Origin: Thermomonas sp.
Lineage (GTDB): Bacteria > Pseudomonadota > Gammaproteobacteria > Xanthomonadales > Xanthomonadaceae
NCBI RefSeq assembly: GCF_023953935.1
Contig: NZ_JAMLIW010000006.1
Location: 144,290 to 208,289 of the forward strand
Reading direction: 5' to 3'
DNA length: 64,000 bases
Shown: positions 36,912-48,026 of the stretch, piece after piece
Numbering within the stretch: position 1 is the first letter of the stretch
How the letters are laid out: each line of letters begins with the position of its first letter
Made by a program: the position numbers and the translations under genes
The notes under the pieces: model-generated
The model's database searches: none
What the model saw: the letters and a program-made list of their open reading frames with translations, nothing else
What the model was told of the DNA's origin: nothing

Positions 36912-39308
36912 ATGCACGACGACCCCACCCACGCGTTGGATGAAGAAGCACAGCGCGCCGCTGGACTGCCGGGTTCGATCGGCCCGTACCGCGTCACCGG
37001 GTTGCTGGGCGAGGGCGCGATGGGGCGGGTGTACTTGGCGCGCGAAACCCATCCGGCGCGCGAGGTGGCGATCAAGGTGGTGCGCGGGATTTCCTCTGCC
37101 GCGCTGGATCGCTTCCGCCGCGAGATCACCATCCTCGGCCAGCTCGAGCACCCCGGCATCGTTCGGCTCTATGCCGCCGGCGAAGACACGGTCGGCGGGC
37201 TGCCGTCGCCATGGTTTGCGCTGGAATACGTGCGTGGTCCCGATTTGCGCGGCTATCTGGAACGCGAACAACCGGACTTGCGGACGCGAATCGGATTGCT
37301 GGTCAAGCTGGCGCAGGCGGTGGACTACGCGCATCGGCGCGGGATCGTCCATCGTGACCTGAAGCCGTCGAACATTCTGGTCGATGAGCACGGCCAGCCG
37401 AAGATCCTCGATTTCGGCATTGCGCGCCTGCAGGACGAGGCCGAGGCCGGCATGACCCGCGCCGGCCAGGTGATGGGCTCGCTGCCGTACATGGCGCCGG
37501 AACAGCTGGAAGGCCATGCCAACGAGGCCGATGCGCGCAGTGACGTGTATGCGCTGGGGGCGATCGGCTACGAGCTGCTGGCGGGCCGCTTGCCGCATCC
37601 GGGGCTGTCGACTTCCTCGCTGATCGAAGCGCTGATGATCGTGCGCCGCGAGGAGCCGACCCCGCTCGGGCGCATCAACCGCGCCGCGCGCGGCGACCTC
37701 AGTCTGGTGGTGATGAAGGCGCTGGCGTCCGAGCCGTCGCAGCGCTACGACACGGCGGCGGCTTTCGCCGACGATCTGGAAGCGGTGCTGGCCTCGCGCC
37801 CGATCAAGGCGCGCGCGCCCACCTGGAGCTACCGCAGCGGCCGCTTCATCCGCCGCAACCGCGCCCTGAGCGCGGCGGTGGCGGTGATCTTCATCTCGCT
37901 GGTATCGGCGACCGTCATCAGCACCCTGGCGGCGCAACGCGCCCGCGCGGCCCTGGCCGAATCACAGGCGCGGGCAAATGAATTGCAGGCGGTGAACGGG
38001 TTCCTCAACACCATGCTGCAATCGGCCGATCCCGACGAAGGCGAGGGCTCCGACATCAGCCTGCGCGAATGGCTGCAAGCAACGGACCGTGACTTCGAGA
38101 ATCAGGGCGCCAAGCTGCCGGCGGAGGTCCGGCAGATTCTGGCCACCACGATCGGCGGCGCTTTGCTGCACCTGGGCGAGTCCGAGCGCGCCTACCAGCG
38201 GTTCAAGCAGGCGCATGCATTGTCCGTGCGTCGCAATGGCGCCAATGCCGTGGAGACCCTGAGCGCGGCCGCCAACGAGGCGCTGGCACGAGGCGGCATC
38301 GGTCAGGTCGATGCGGGTGAGGCGGAACTGCGCCGCATCCTTGCCGTCGCCAAGAACCTGCGCAATGAAAAATTGCAGGTCGAGGTGGGGACCGCGCTGG
38401 TGACCTTGCTTGGCAACGCCCACCGCAGCCAGGATGCGCTGGCGGTCTCTGGTTCTGTCCATGAAATGGCCCGCCGGAGCCTGGGCGTGGACGCGCCGGA
38501 TACCTTGGCGGCCTTGCACAACCACGCCTCGATGCTGTTCACCAGCGGCGACGCCGCCGCTGCCGAGCCGCTTGCGCGGCAGGCCTGGCAGGGCCGCAGC
38601 AAGCGTTTTGGGGCCGAGCATCCGCTGACCTTGTACAGCTACAACCTGCTCGGTGCGGTTGAGCAGCAGCTGGGCCATCCCGACCAGGCCGAAGCCATCA
38701 CCCGGGAAGTGCTGGCGGCCCGACGCAAGAGCCTGGGCGAGACCCACCCTTCGACCCTGACCACGCTCAACAATCTGGTGGTGATCCTGATCCAGCGCGG
38801 CAAGCAGGCAGAGGCCGAACCGATGCTGGACCAACTGGTGACCGCCACCCGTGAGCGCTTGGGTCCGAATGCGTCATTGACCTTGAACGCCATGCACGAC
38901 CGCGCCTACGCGCTGGAGGATTTGGGGCGACTGGATGAATCCGAGACCCAGCTGCGTGAGTTGCTCGAGGCGCTGAAGGGCAAAACCAATCCGCTGCTGT
39001 TGATCGTCCGCAATGACCTGGCGTTGCTGCTGTCCAGGCGCGGGCATTACGACGAGGCCATCCCGTTGATGCGCTCGGTACTGGCCGATGGGCCGAAACT
39101 GCTGGGGGCGGAAGATCACCCGTTGATGGGCGTCTATCGCAGCAATTTCGGTCGCGTGCTTGGCCGTGCCGGCAAGCGCGAAGACGCGTTGGCGGCGTTT
39201 GCTGCCGCCCAGCCGCTGCTGGACGCCAAGCTGGGGCCCGACCACGAGCGCAGCAAACGCAATCGCACGTTTGCCGAAACGGTGCGTGCCGGCGGCAGGC
39301 TTGAGTGA
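36912..39308 (+). CDS. Transmembrane Ser/Thr protein kinase with TPR sensor domain
   Basis: A 798-residue Hanks-type kinase. Cytoplasmic kinase domain (about 24-290): glycine loop [12 protein letters not shown], lysine in [32 protein letters not shown]. One membrane helix (about 313-335), then coiled coil and an extended TPR domain (about 355-790) presumably in the periplasm. No DNA-binding domain, unlike the kinase at 56142. ATG 36912 was chosen (GGAG just upstream); the GTG at 36900 has no ribosome binding site. Ligand and targets are unknown; no phosphatase gene is adjacent. Confidence 0.92.
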   Translation: MHDDPTHALDEEAQRAAGLPGSIGPYRVTGLLGEGAMGRVYLARETHPAREVAIKVVRGISSAALDRFRREITILGQLEHPGIVRLYAAGEDTVGGLPSPWFALEYVRGPDLRGYLEREQPDLRTRIGLLVKLAQAVDYAHRRGIVHRDLKPSNILVDEHGQPKILDFGIARLQDEAEAGMTRAGQVMGSLPYMAPEQLEGHANEADARSDVYALGAIGYELLAGRLPHPGLSTSSLIEALMIVRREEPTPLGRINRAARGDLSLVVMKALASEPSQRYDTAAAFADDLEAVLASRPIKARAPTWSYRSGRFIRRNRALSAAVAVIFISLVSATVISTLAAQRARAALAESQARANELQAVNGFLNTMLQSADPDEGEGSDISLREWLQATDRDFENQGAKLPAEVRQILATTIGGALLHLGESERAYQRFKQAHALSVRRNGANAVETLSAAANEALARGGIGQVDAGEAELRRILAVAKNLRNEKLQVEVGTALVTLLGNAHRSQDALAVSGSVHEMARRSLGVDAPDTLAALHNHASMLFTSGDAAAAEPLARQAWQGRSKRFGAEHPLTLYSYNLLGAVEQQLGHPDQAEAITREVLAARRKSLGETHPSTLTTLNNLVVILIQRGKQAEAEPMLDQLVTATRERLGPNASLTLNAMHDRAYALEDLGRLDESETQLRELLEALKGKTNPLLLIVRNDLALLLSRRGHYDEAIPLMRSVLADGPKLLGAEDHPLMGVYRSNFGRVLGRAGKREDALAAFAAAQPLLDAKLGPDHERSKRNRTFAETVRAGGRLE

Positions 39309-39314
39309 GCCGGC

Positions 39315-40145
39315 TCAGCGGCGCGTCGGGATCGCCACGTCCTGCATCCGGAATGGGATCGACACCAGCTGTCCGCCACGATTGACCTGGACCACGAAGT
39401 GCAGGTGCGGGGCGCTGCTGTAGCCGGTGTTGCCGGAGCTGCCGATGCGCTGGCCGACTTCGACCCGCTGGCCCGGCACGACCTGCGCGCCACCAGAGGC
39501 GAGGTGGCCGTACAGCGCCATCGTGCCGTCGTCGTGCAGGATGCGGATGAAGTTGGCGCGGGCCGCGTCGCGGGCGTAGTCGAGGCTGCCGCCGCGATAG
39601 CCGGTTTCGACCTGCAGCACGATGCCGGCGCGGGCGGCCAGCACCGGGGTGCCGACTGGCGCGGCAAAGTCGAGCGCGTAGCGGTTCTCGTCGCTGTCGT
39701 GGCTGAAACGGCCGTCGAAGCCCTGGTCGATGCGCGGCGCGTCCAGCCGCAGCGGCAGCAGGTAGGTGATGTCGCGCGGCTTGGCATTGCTGCTGCCGGG
39801 CACGCCGTTCAGACGCAGCTGCATCCTGCCTTCGCGGGCCGGCGGAGGGCGCAGCCGGGTGAGCAGGACGCTGCCGCCTGCCGGCACGCTGGCGCGCGCC
39901 GGCAGCGCGGGCTGCGCCTGCGGCCGTGTGCCGGCTTCAACATCGAGGCGGACCTCGATCGGACCAGGCAGCAGGTTGTCGGCCCAGGCCTCATAACTGC
40001 CGTCGGTGGCCACGATCCGCAGGCGGGCGACGGCGTCGCGCTGGACGGTGACGGTGGGCACGTCCACGGCCGGCCGCTCGCGGGCCAGCGCGGGCAGGCA
40101 GGCATACAGGGCAAGGCAGATCGAAGCAAGGAAACGAGGCCACAT
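39315..40145 (-). CDS. M23-family (LytM) metallopeptidase
   Basis: Exported protein of 276 residues with a signal peptide (about 1-22, ending ALARE), an N-terminal beta domain (about 25-125) and a C-terminal M23 domain. Zinc ligands are visible in FSHDSDENRYALDFA (H and D) and in APHLHFVVQ (HLH), and LYGHLASGG holds a catalytic His. The set is complete, so it is likely an active peptidoglycan endopeptidase. The ATG at 40145 lacks a Shine-Dalgarno sequence and has CATACT 6 bases upstream. Confidence 0.92.
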   Translation of the reverse strand: MWPRFLASICLALYACLPALARERPAVDVPTVTVQRDAVARLRIVATDGSYEAWADNLLPGPIEVRLDVEAGTRPQAQPALPARASVPAGGSVLLTRLRPPPAREGRMQLRLNGVPGSSNAKPRDITYLLPLRLDAPRIDQGFDGRFSHDSDENRYALDFAAPVGTPVLAARAGIVLQVETGYRGGSLDYARDAARANFIRILHDDGTMALYGHLASGGAQVVPGQRVEVGQRIGSSGNTGYSSAPHLHFVVQVNRGGQLVSIPFRMQDVAIPTRR

Positions 40146-40151
40146 CGCGCC

Positions 40152-40157
40152 AGTATG
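40152..40157 (-). promoter_or_regulatory. -10 box of a leaderless M23 transcript
   Basis: GGCATACT, two bases, then CGCGATG. The same arrangement (GGCATACT-NN-CGCGATG) precedes the GT2 gene at 33781. Confidence 0.5.
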
Positions 40158-40210
40158 CCGCAGCCGGTCGCGGCGGCCGAATATGCCATCGCTTCATTCG
40201 CATAAAGCGA

Positions 40211-40239
40211 TTGACAATCAGGAAAACCGCGCGCACACT
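40211..40239 (+). promoter_or_regulatory. Promoter of the met operon
   Basis: Consensus -35 TTGACA (40211-40216), 17-bp spacer, -10 CACACT (40234-40239). The riboswitch begins a few bases downstream, as expected. Confidence 0.6.
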
Positions 40240-40244
40240 GGCCG

Positions 40245-40362
40245 AATCCATCAAGACCGGCGGAGGGGCAGGCCCTTTGAAGCCGGGGCAACCGGTGGCT
40301 CGCGTGCGAGCCGCAAGGTGCCAATTCCTGCGGGGGCCACGGGCTCGCCGAAAGATGGGTGC
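40245..40362 (+). ncRNA. SAM-I (S-box) riboswitch controlling metX-metB-hom
   Basis: S-box core elements are in order: CCATCAAGA (P1 5' strand, 40248-), GAGGG, GGCCC, GAAGCCGGGGCAACC, GCAAGGTGCCAATTCCTGC, and GAAAGATGGG (P1 3' strand at 40354-40358 pairing with CCATC). It senses S-adenosylmethionine and turns off methionine synthesis genes. No T-run terminator follows. GGTGCGG (40358-40364) can pair with CCGCACC (40430-40436), directly beside the GGAG ribosome binding site (40437-40440), so control is probably at translation. Confidence 0.92.
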
Positions 40363-40447
40363 GGTCGCAGCACATGCGGCTGCTCCAATGCTTCGGTGGC
40401 GCGCTGCCTTTCGGTCTTGCTGGAACCACCCGCACCGGAGCATCGCC

Positions 40448-41533
40448 GTGAACCTTGCCGAACGCATCGTCGCTTCCAGCCAACCCCTTCCCCGGGCTGC
40501 GGGCGCGATGCGTCCGGTGCGGATTTCCGATGCCCAGGTCCGCCGCGGCGGCGTCGATGCCGTGCTCGCGACCTGCCACGCCGGGACCCGGCGCTTGCGC
40601 TTGAACTACGAACTGGTCGGGCCGGAAGGCGCGCCGGTGGTGTTCGTGGCCGGTGGCATTTCGGCCAGCCGCCACGTTGCGGCCAATCCGCTGGCCCCCG
40701 AGTCGGGCTGGGTGCAGGGCTTGCTGGATCCGGGACGCACGCTCGATCCGTCGCGGCTGCGGGTGCTGGCCTTCGATTACGTCGGCGCCGACGGCAGCAT
40801 CGATGCGCCGATCGACACCGCCGACCAGGCCGATGCCGTGGCGCTGCTGCTCGACGCGCTCGGGATCGAGTCGCTGGCGAGCTGGGTGGGCTATTCCTAC
40901 GGCGCGCTGGTGGGCCTGCAGCTGGCGGTGCGGCATCCGCAGCGCCTGCGCCGGCTGGTGGCCGTCAGCGGCGCCCACAAGGCGCATCCGTATGCGGCGG
41001 CCTGGCGGGCGCTGCAGCGCAAGGCGGTGGCGCTGGGGCGGTTGCAGTGCGCCGACGCGCAGGGGCTGTCGCTGGCGCGCCAGTTCGCCATGCTCAGCTA
41101 TCGCACGCCCGAGGAGTTCGCCGAGCGCTTCGATGCGCCGCCGGTCATCTGCAATGGCCAGGTGCGGGTCGCGGCCGAGGACTATCTGGACGCGGCCGGT
41201 GCGAAGTTCGTGGCGCGGGTCGGTGAAACCGCCTGGCTGCGGCTGTCGGAATCGATCGACTTGCATCAAGTGGATCCGGCCAAGGTCAATGTGCCGACCA
41301 CGGTGGTCGCCGTTGAAGGTGATCGGCTGGTGCCGATGGCCGATGCCGTGGCGTTGATCGAAGGTCTGGGCACGCGCGGGCGGCTGCGGGTGCTGCGCTC
41401 GCCCTATGGGCACGATGCGTTCCTGAAGGAAATCGACCGCGTCGATGCGCTGCTGGCCACCGAATTGTTCGGTCCCGGCGGACAGTTGACGCCCGGCGCC
41501 CACGCGCGCGAATTTTCCGGAGTCGTGGCATGA
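40448..41533 (+). CDS. metX: Homoserine O-acyltransferase (MetX type)
   Basis: Alpha/beta-hydrolase enzyme that acylates homoserine in the first committed step of methionine synthesis, 361 residues. The catalytic Ser is in GYSYGALVGLQ, the Asp in VAVEGDRLVP and the His in SPYGHDAF. Xanthomonad MetX enzymes are reported to use succinyl-CoA, so the product may be O-succinylhomoserine (family knowledge, not visible here). GTG 40448 has GGAG seven bases upstream and lies behind the S-box. The stop overlaps metB as ATGA. Confidence 0.92.
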   Translation: MNLAERIVASSQPLPRAAGAMRPVRISDAQVRRGGVDAVLATCHAGTRRLRLNYELVGPEGAPVVFVAGGISASRHVAANPLAPESGWVQGLLDPGRTLDPSRLRVLAFDYVGADGSIDAPIDTADQADAVALLLDALGIESLASWVGYSYGALVGLQLAVRHPQRLRRLVAVSGAHKAHPYAAAWRALQRKAVALGRLQCADAQGLSLARQFAMLSYRTPEEFAERFDAPPVICNGQVRVAAEDYLDAAGAKFVARVGETAWLRLSESIDLHQVDPAKVNVPTTVVAVEGDRLVPMADAVALIEGLGTRGRLRVLRSPYGHDAFLKEIDRVDALLATELFGPGGQLTPGAHAREFSGVVA

Positions 41534-42750
41534 GTGCAGGTGACGATCCAGCTTCCACCCCCGGCTGTCGTGCCGAAACCCGCGCGGTGCGCGCCGGCAT
41601 CGACCGCGACAGCGCGTTCGGCGCCGTCACGCCGCCGCTGGTGCTGTCGTCGAACTTCAGCTTCGAAGGTTTCGGCAAGAAGCGGGCCTACGACTACACC
41701 CGCAGCGGCAACCCCACCCGCGACCTGCTGGGCGAGGCGCTGGCCGATCTGGAAGGTGGCGCGGGCGGCGTGGTGACGGCCACCGGCATGGGGGCGATTG
41801 CGGTGGTGGTCAACGCGCTGCTGTCGCCGGGCGATCGCGTGCTGGTGCCGCACGATTGCTATGGCGGCAGCTGGCGGTTGTTCAATGCGCTGGCGGGCAA
41901 GGGCGCATTCGAGAAAACCACCTGCGACCTGACCGACCCGCAGGTCTTCGCCGAGGCCCTGCGCAGCCAGCCGAAGCTGGTCTGGGTGGAAACGCCCTCC
42001 AATCCGCTGCTGCGGATCACCGACCTGCGTCATGTGATCGATTCCGCGCACGCCGCCGGCGCGCTGGTGGCGGTCGACAACACGTTCCTGTCGCCGGCCC
42101 TGCAGCGGCCGATCGCCGATTTCGGCGCGGACCTCGTGGTGCATTCGACCACCAAGTACATCAATGGCCACAGCGATGTAGTCGGTGGCGCGGTGATCGC
42201 ACGCGATGCCGGCTTGCACGAGCAACTGGCGTGGTGGGCGAACTGTCTCGGCTTGACCGGATCTCCGTTCGACAGCTTCCTGACCCTGCGCGGCCTGCGC
42301 ACGCTGGAGGCGCGGCTGCGCGTGCATCAGGAAAACGCGGTAGTGGTCGCCGACCTGCTGGCCGGGCATCCGGCCGTGCGCGCGGTGCATTATCCCGGAC
42401 TGCTCTCGCATCCCGGGCACACGCTGGCGGCGCGCCAGCAGCGCGGCTTCGGCGCCATGCTGAGCGTGGAGCTGGAGGGCGGAGAGGCGGCCGTGTGCGC
42501 GTTCCTCGACGGTCTGCGCTATTTCACCCTGGCCGAATCGCTGGGTGGCGTGGAGAGCCTGGTGGCGCATCCGGCGAGCATGACCCATGCCGCCATGAGC
42601 GCCGAGGCCCGCGCCGAAGCGGGGATCCCGGACGGCCTGCTGCGGCTGTCGGTGGGTATCGAACACGGTGATGATCTTGCCGATGATCTGCGCGCGGCGC
42701 TGGCGCGTGCACAGGCCGTGGCGCAGGCCGAATTGCGGTGTCGGGCGTGA
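41530..42750 (+). CDS. metB: Cystathionine gamma-synthase / O-acylhomoserine thiolyase
   Basis: PLP-dependent Cys/Met-metabolism enzyme of 406 residues. PLP-lysine motif HSTTKYINGHSDVVGG; other family features are YDYTRSGNPTRDLL, TGMGAIAVVVNALLSPGD, VETPSNPLLRITDL and the C-terminal LAESLGGVESLVAHPASMTH and RLSVGIEHGDDLADDL. It makes cystathionine from acylhomoserine and cysteine, or homocysteine from sulfide. Translationally coupled to metX (ATGA) and to hom (GTGA). Confidence 0.95.
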   Translation: MSAGDDPASTPGCRAETRAVRAGIDRDSAFGAVTPPLVLSSNFSFEGFGKKRAYDYTRSGNPTRDLLGEALADLEGGAGGVVTATGMGAIAVVVNALLSPGDRVLVPHDCYGGSWRLFNALAGKGAFEKTTCDLTDPQVFAEALRSQPKLVWVETPSNPLLRITDLRHVIDSAHAAGALVAVDNTFLSPALQRPIADFGADLVVHSTTKYINGHSDVVGGAVIARDAGLHEQLAWWANCLGLTGSPFDSFLTLRGLRTLEARLRVHQENAVVVADLLAGHPAVRAVHYPGLLSHPGHTLAARQQRGFGAMLSVELEGGEAAVCAFLDGLRYFTLAESLGGVESLVAHPASMTHAAMSAEARAEAGIPDGLLRLSVGIEHGDDLADDLRAALARAQAVAQAELRCRA

Positions 42751-43844
42751 GCGCGAAGGTGGCGACCTTGCACCGCAGTCGTCTGGCGCCGGCGCGGGTC
42801 GCCCTGCTCGGGACCGGCACGGTGGGCAGCGCCGCCTGGGCGCGACTGGCGCACTGGCAGGGCACGCCGCTGGGTGAACGGCTGCGGTTGGTGCACGCCG
42901 CCAATTCGCGCTTCGCCTTTGCCGACCCCTCCGGGATTGCCGGCCTGTCGGGTGAAGCGCTGTTGCAGCACCCGCCGCGGCAGGCCGCGCTGGAAGCGGT
43001 CGACGTGGCGTTGGCCGGGATCGGCACCCGGATCGTGATCGACGCCACCGCTTCCGAGCAGGTGGCCGAATGCCACGCCCAATGGCTGGCGCGCGGCATC
43101 CACGTGGTGACCGCCTGCAAGCTCGGGCAGGGAACTTCGCTGGCGCGCTGGCAGGCGATCCAGGCCGCGCGTCGTGCCGGCGATGCCGACTATGGCGACA
43201 GCGCGACGGTCGGCGCCGGGCTGCCGCTGCTGCACGTCATCCGCCGCCTGCAGGCGGGGGGTGACCGCATCCACGCGATTGCCGGGGTGTTGTCCGGGTC
43301 GCTGGCCTGGCTGTTCAATGCCTATGACGGCCTGCGCCCGTTTTCCGGTTTCGTGCGCCAGGCCAAGGCGGCCGGCTATACCGAGCCGGATCCGCGCGAA
43401 GACCTGTCCGGCGAGGACGTGCGTCGCAAACTGCTGATCCTCGCGCGCGCCTCCGGCTACCTGCTGGAATCGGAGGCGGTACAGGTGGATCCGCTGCTGC
43501 CGCCGGAGCTGTTCGCCCTGCCGCGGGATGCCGTGGATGCGGCTCTGCCGGTGCTCGATGCGCCGCTGCGCGAGCGCTATGCGGCGGCCTGGAAGAACGG
43601 CGAAAAGCTGCGCTTCGTGGGGCGTTTGCAAACCGGCGGGCTGGCAACGGTGGGGCTGGAAGCGTTGCCGGCCGACCACCCGCTGGTGGGTGGCGGCGGC
43701 GCCGACAACCGGGTGGCGATCTGGTCCGACCGCTATGCCGAGCAGCCGCTGGTCGTGCAGGGGCCGGGCGCGGGCGCCGAGGTGACGGCGGCGGCGCTGC
43801 TGGATGATGCGCTGGCGATCCAGGCGGCGCGCGCGCGCGACTGA
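42747..43844 (+). CDS. hom: Homoserine dehydrogenase
   Basis: NAD(P)-dependent enzyme that reduces aspartate semialdehyde to homoserine, 365 residues, with no fused aspartokinase and no ACT domain. Nucleotide loop ALLGTGTVGSAAWARL; catalytic lysine in VVTACKLGQGTS; signature GVLSGSLAWLFNAYD with upstream GDSATVGAGLPLL. I start at GTG 42747, overlapping the metB stop as GTGA; GTG 42738 is an alternative. Placement in the S-box operon shows it feeds methionine rather than general threonine supply. Confidence 0.93.
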   Translation: MSAKVATLHRSRLAPARVALLGTGTVGSAAWARLAHWQGTPLGERLRLVHAANSRFAFADPSGIAGLSGEALLQHPPRQAALEAVDVALAGIGTRIVIDATASEQVAECHAQWLARGIHVVTACKLGQGTSLARWQAIQAARRAGDADYGDSATVGAGLPLLHVIRRLQAGGDRIHAIAGVLSGSLAWLFNAYDGLRPFSGFVRQAKAAGYTEPDPREDLSGEDVRRKLLILARASGYLLESEAVQVDPLLPPELFALPRDAVDAALPVLDAPLRERYAAAWKNGEKLRFVGRLQTGGLATVGLEALPADHPLVGGGGADNRVAIWSDRYAEQPLVVQGPGAGAEVTAAALLDDALAIQAARARD

Positions 43845-43859
43845 AGCAGGCTGGCGGCC

Positions 43860-46049
43860 TCAGGCCGTCACGGCGAAGAACTCGGCGATCGGCTGCGGGC
43901 GCTGGAAGTAGTAGCCCTGCGCATAGTCCACGCCGATGCTGCGCAGCAGGTCGAGCTGCTGCTCGGTTTCCACCTGCTCGCCGACCGCGCGCATGTCGAG
44001 CAGGTGGGCAATTTCGGTGATCGAACGTACCACCGCCTCCGACAGCCCGGGCTGGTCGATGCCGCGCACGAAGCTGCCGTCGACCTTGAGGTAATCCACC
44101 TTCAGGTTGCGCAGGTAGCTGAAGGAGCAGAAGCCGGTGCCGAAATCGTCGAGTGCGAACCGGCAGCCGAGGTCGCGCATCTGGGCGATGAAGCGGCGGG
44201 TGCGGGTCATGTCGCGCACCACGCTGGTTTCGGTGATCTCGACGCAGACCTGGTCGGCGCGCAGCGGGCTGCGGCGCAGGCGGTGCGCGAGGTAGGTGCC
44301 GAAATCCTCGTCCGCCAGGGTGGCGGCGCCGAGGTTGAGATTGCATTGCTGGATTCCGGCGGCCGCATCCGGATGCTTTTCGGCCCAGGCCAGCAGGCTG
44401 CCGAGGATGCTGCGGTCCAGCCGCGGGCCGAGCTGGTAGCGCTCGGCGGCGGCGATGAGTTCTGCCGGTGGCCGCACCTGGCCGTCGCGATCGCGCCAGC
44501 GCATCAACAGTTCGAAATGCGATTGCGCCGGTTGCGGGGAGCGCAGGTTGACGATCGGCTGGCACCACAGTTCAAAGCGACCTTCGTCGAGCACTTCGCG
44601 TGCGATCAGCGCGCTGCGCATTTGCCGGGTGCGCAGTTCCAGGCTTTCCGCGTTCGATTCGGTCAGGAACAGGCGATTGCCGCCTTGCTCCTTGGCCTCG
44701 TGGCAGGCGGTGTCGGCCTGCGAGAGCAGCTCGTCGTAGGCAACGTGGGGCGGCTGGCTGGTGGTGATGCCGATACTGGCACTGGTACCCAGGTTCTGGC
44801 CCTGCCAGGCCACCCGCGCGGCTTCGATTGAAGCCAGCAGGCGGTTGCAGCGCACGCTGGTGGTGGCGGCATCGGCGGCGGTGAGCACGGTGAATTCATC
44901 GCCGCCGGTGTGGGCGATCAGGTCGTCTTCCCTGAATTCGGCACGCACCAAACCGGCGACATGGCGCAGCATCTCGTCGCCGGCCGCGTGGCTGGCCGAT
45001 TCGTTGATCATCTTGAAGTTGTCCAGGTCGATGTAGACCAGGCACAGGTGCGGTTCATCCTGCGCCAGCCGCGCACGCGCGCGCTCTTCGAAGGCAAACC
45101 GGTTGAGAAGGTGGGTCTGGGGGTCCTGGGTGGCGCGAATCCGCAGTGCTTCCATCGCCAGCGCCCGTTCCCGGAACGCCACGGCCATCAGGATCGGAAT
45201 CACCGAATTGACGATCAGGGACCCCATCATCAGGGTCGTGTCATGCAAGGTTTCCGGCCGCGGGAAGCCCCACAGCCCGAGGCCAAGGGCGAGCGCCATC
45301 AGCACCGTCACGCACATGGTGGCAAGCGCGGTGAATTGCGCCGAAAACCGTGCCGCCGACCACAGCAGCAGGGCCAAAGGCAGCACCGAGACGGCCAGCG
45401 GGTACATGCTGCCCTGGTCGATGATCCAGATGCCACCGGCCAGCACCAGCGCCAGAACGGCAGTCCACGCCACCCGCTCGCGCAGGCGCCCGGTCATCAT
45501 CTTGCCTGCGGGGTGCCTGTCTCTGCCGTTGCCGGCACCAAACAGGAGCAGCGCATTCGGCGTGATCGCCGTCACCCCGAGCAGATTGCTCAGCGACCAC
45601 TGCAGGAAAGCGCGAGGCACCGCTTCGGCGGACACCATGCCGGCGTGCAGCATGCCCAGCGTGCCGATGCCCGCGCTGAACAGGCTGATCACGAAGCCGC
45701 CGCGCAACAGCAACAGTCCGTCCTTGATGCGGAACTGCAGTTCCGCATTGCGACTGTGCACGTACAGGCAGGCCATGATGAGCGCCACGTAGTCGGCGCC
45801 GATCGAGTAGGGGATGAACAGCGCCGGCACCGGGTTGACGGTCAGGTGCAGCAGCAACTGGGCCAGCGGTACCGCGGGCGCGTAGCGCAGCCCGTAGCGC
45901 AGGACGTAGGCAAAGCCAATTCCGGCGGCCGGCCAGAACAGCACCACGTCCGCCGGGGTTTGCAGGTACAGCACGGTGATCGCTGCCCCGACGTAGTAAA
46001 GGCCGGTGAGCAGCGCGAAGCGGAGGATCCCCGTGAGTGCCCCGTGCAT
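43860..46049 (-). CDS. MASE1-GGDEF-EAL c-di-GMP protein
   Basis: A 729-residue membrane protein: MASE1-like sensor with about eight membrane helices (1-300), GGDEF domain (about 310-470) and EAL domain (about 480-725). The GGDEF motif is exact and the inhibitory site REDD sits five residues before it. The EAL motif reads ELL (FELLMRW), with other catalytic residues visible: NLNLGAATL, ITETSVV, LDDFGTGF, LKVDGSF, VETEQQ. Both activities are therefore possible. The start lacks a Shine-Dalgarno sequence; TAGACT ends 6 bases before ATG 46049. Confidence 0.92.
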   Translation of the reverse strand: MHGALTGILRFALLTGLYYVGAAITVLYLQTPADVVLFWPAAGIGFAYVLRYGLRYAPAVPLAQLLLHLTVNPVPALFIPYSIGADYVALIMACLYVHSRNAELQFRIKDGLLLLRGGFVISLFSAGIGTLGMLHAGMVSAEAVPRAFLQWSLSNLLGVTAITPNALLLFGAGNGRDRHPAGKMMTGRLRERVAWTAVLALVLAGGIWIIDQGSMYPLAVSVLPLALLLWSAARFSAQFTALATMCVTVLMALALGLGLWGFPRPETLHDTTLMMGSLIVNSVIPILMAVAFRERALAMEALRIRATQDPQTHLLNRFAFEERARARLAQDEPHLCLVYIDLDNFKMINESASHAAGDEMLRHVAGLVRAEFREDDLIAHTGGDEFTVLTAADAATTSVRCNRLLASIEAARVAWQGQNLGTSASIGITTSQPPHVAYDELLSQADTACHEAKEQGGNRLFLTESNAESLELRTRQMRSALIAREVLDEGRFELWCQPIVNLRSPQPAQSHFELLMRWRDRDGQVRPPAELIAAAERYQLGPRLDRSILGSLLAWAEKHPDAAAGIQQCNLNLGAATLADEDFGTYLAHRLRRSPLRADQVCVEITETSVVRDMTRTRRFIAQMRDLGCRFALDDFGTGFCSFSYLRNLKVDYLKVDGSFVRGIDQPGLSEAVVRSITEIAHLLDMRAVGEQVETEQQLDLLRSIGVDYAQGYYFQRPQPIAEFFAVTA

Positions 46050-46055
46050 GGGGGC

Positions 46056-46061
46056 AGTCTA
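46056..46061 (-). promoter_or_regulatory. -10 box of a leaderless GGDEF-EAL transcript
   Basis: TAGACT on the minus strand, then GCCCCC, then ATG. Confidence 0.5.
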
Positions 46062-46086
46062 GACTGGTTCAGCGCCGGTTTGGCAA

Positions 46087-46116
46087 GTCAAGGTGGTGAT
46101 TGTCAAGGCGGTGATT
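46087..46116. repeat. Tandem 15-bp repeat
   Basis: GTCAAGGTGGTGATT followed directly by GTCAAGGCGGTGATT (one mismatch), between the GGDEF-EAL start and the sdaA stop. Confidence 0.8.
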
Positions 46117-46154
46117 GTCTGCGCGGCAGACACGGCCACAGGATCTGGCCGGTC

Positions 46155-47552
<1,398 letters not shown>

Positions 47553-47619
47553 GGCAGCGGGAGGTTCCTGGGGAGCGGCTATTCTATCGGCGGAATGCAG
47601 CGGACACGGACGCCAGCGT

Positions 47620-47856
47620 ATGGGCCTGATCCTGTATCAACGCGATGATTGCAATTTGTGCGACCTGGCGCTGGCCGAGCTGGCGAAAGCGCGCGCGCCG
47701 GAGTTCGAGTCGGTGTTCCTCGACGACGTGCCGGAGCTGGAGGCGCGCTATGGCCGGCGCGTGCCGGTGCTGCGCGATGATGTGCGCGATGTGGAGCTGG
47801 ACTGGCCGTTCAACGTGGAGGCGGTGCGCGGATTTCTTGCGGCGGGCCGGGGCTGA
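47620..47856 (+). CDS. Glutaredoxin-like (DUF836) thioredoxin-fold protein
   Basis: A 78-residue protein with the CxxC motif CNLC in [15 protein letters not shown] and the cis-Pro stretch RRVPVLRDD, as in the glutaredoxin-like DUF836 group. It is probably a small thiol-disulfide oxidoreductase. The ribosome binding site is weak. Divergent from sdaA (67-base gap with TATTCT/TAGAAT boxes). Confidence 0.85.
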   Translation: MGLILYQRDDCNLCDLALAELAKARAPEFESVFLDDVPELEARYGRRVPVLRDDVRDVELDWPFNVEAVRGFLAAGRG

Positions 47857-48026
47857 GAGAAGAACACTTGCACACGATGTGGTCGGGCAGGATCGGATGC
47901 CCTTGGGCGTGAACCTTCCACGGGACTTGCCTCAGCCCTGACTCTGGCCCGCAGGCCACGCTTGCATCTGCACCTGCGCATCGCCAGCATGGGCCAGAAC
48001 GAGTGGATTTCGAGGCGGCCGCAAAG

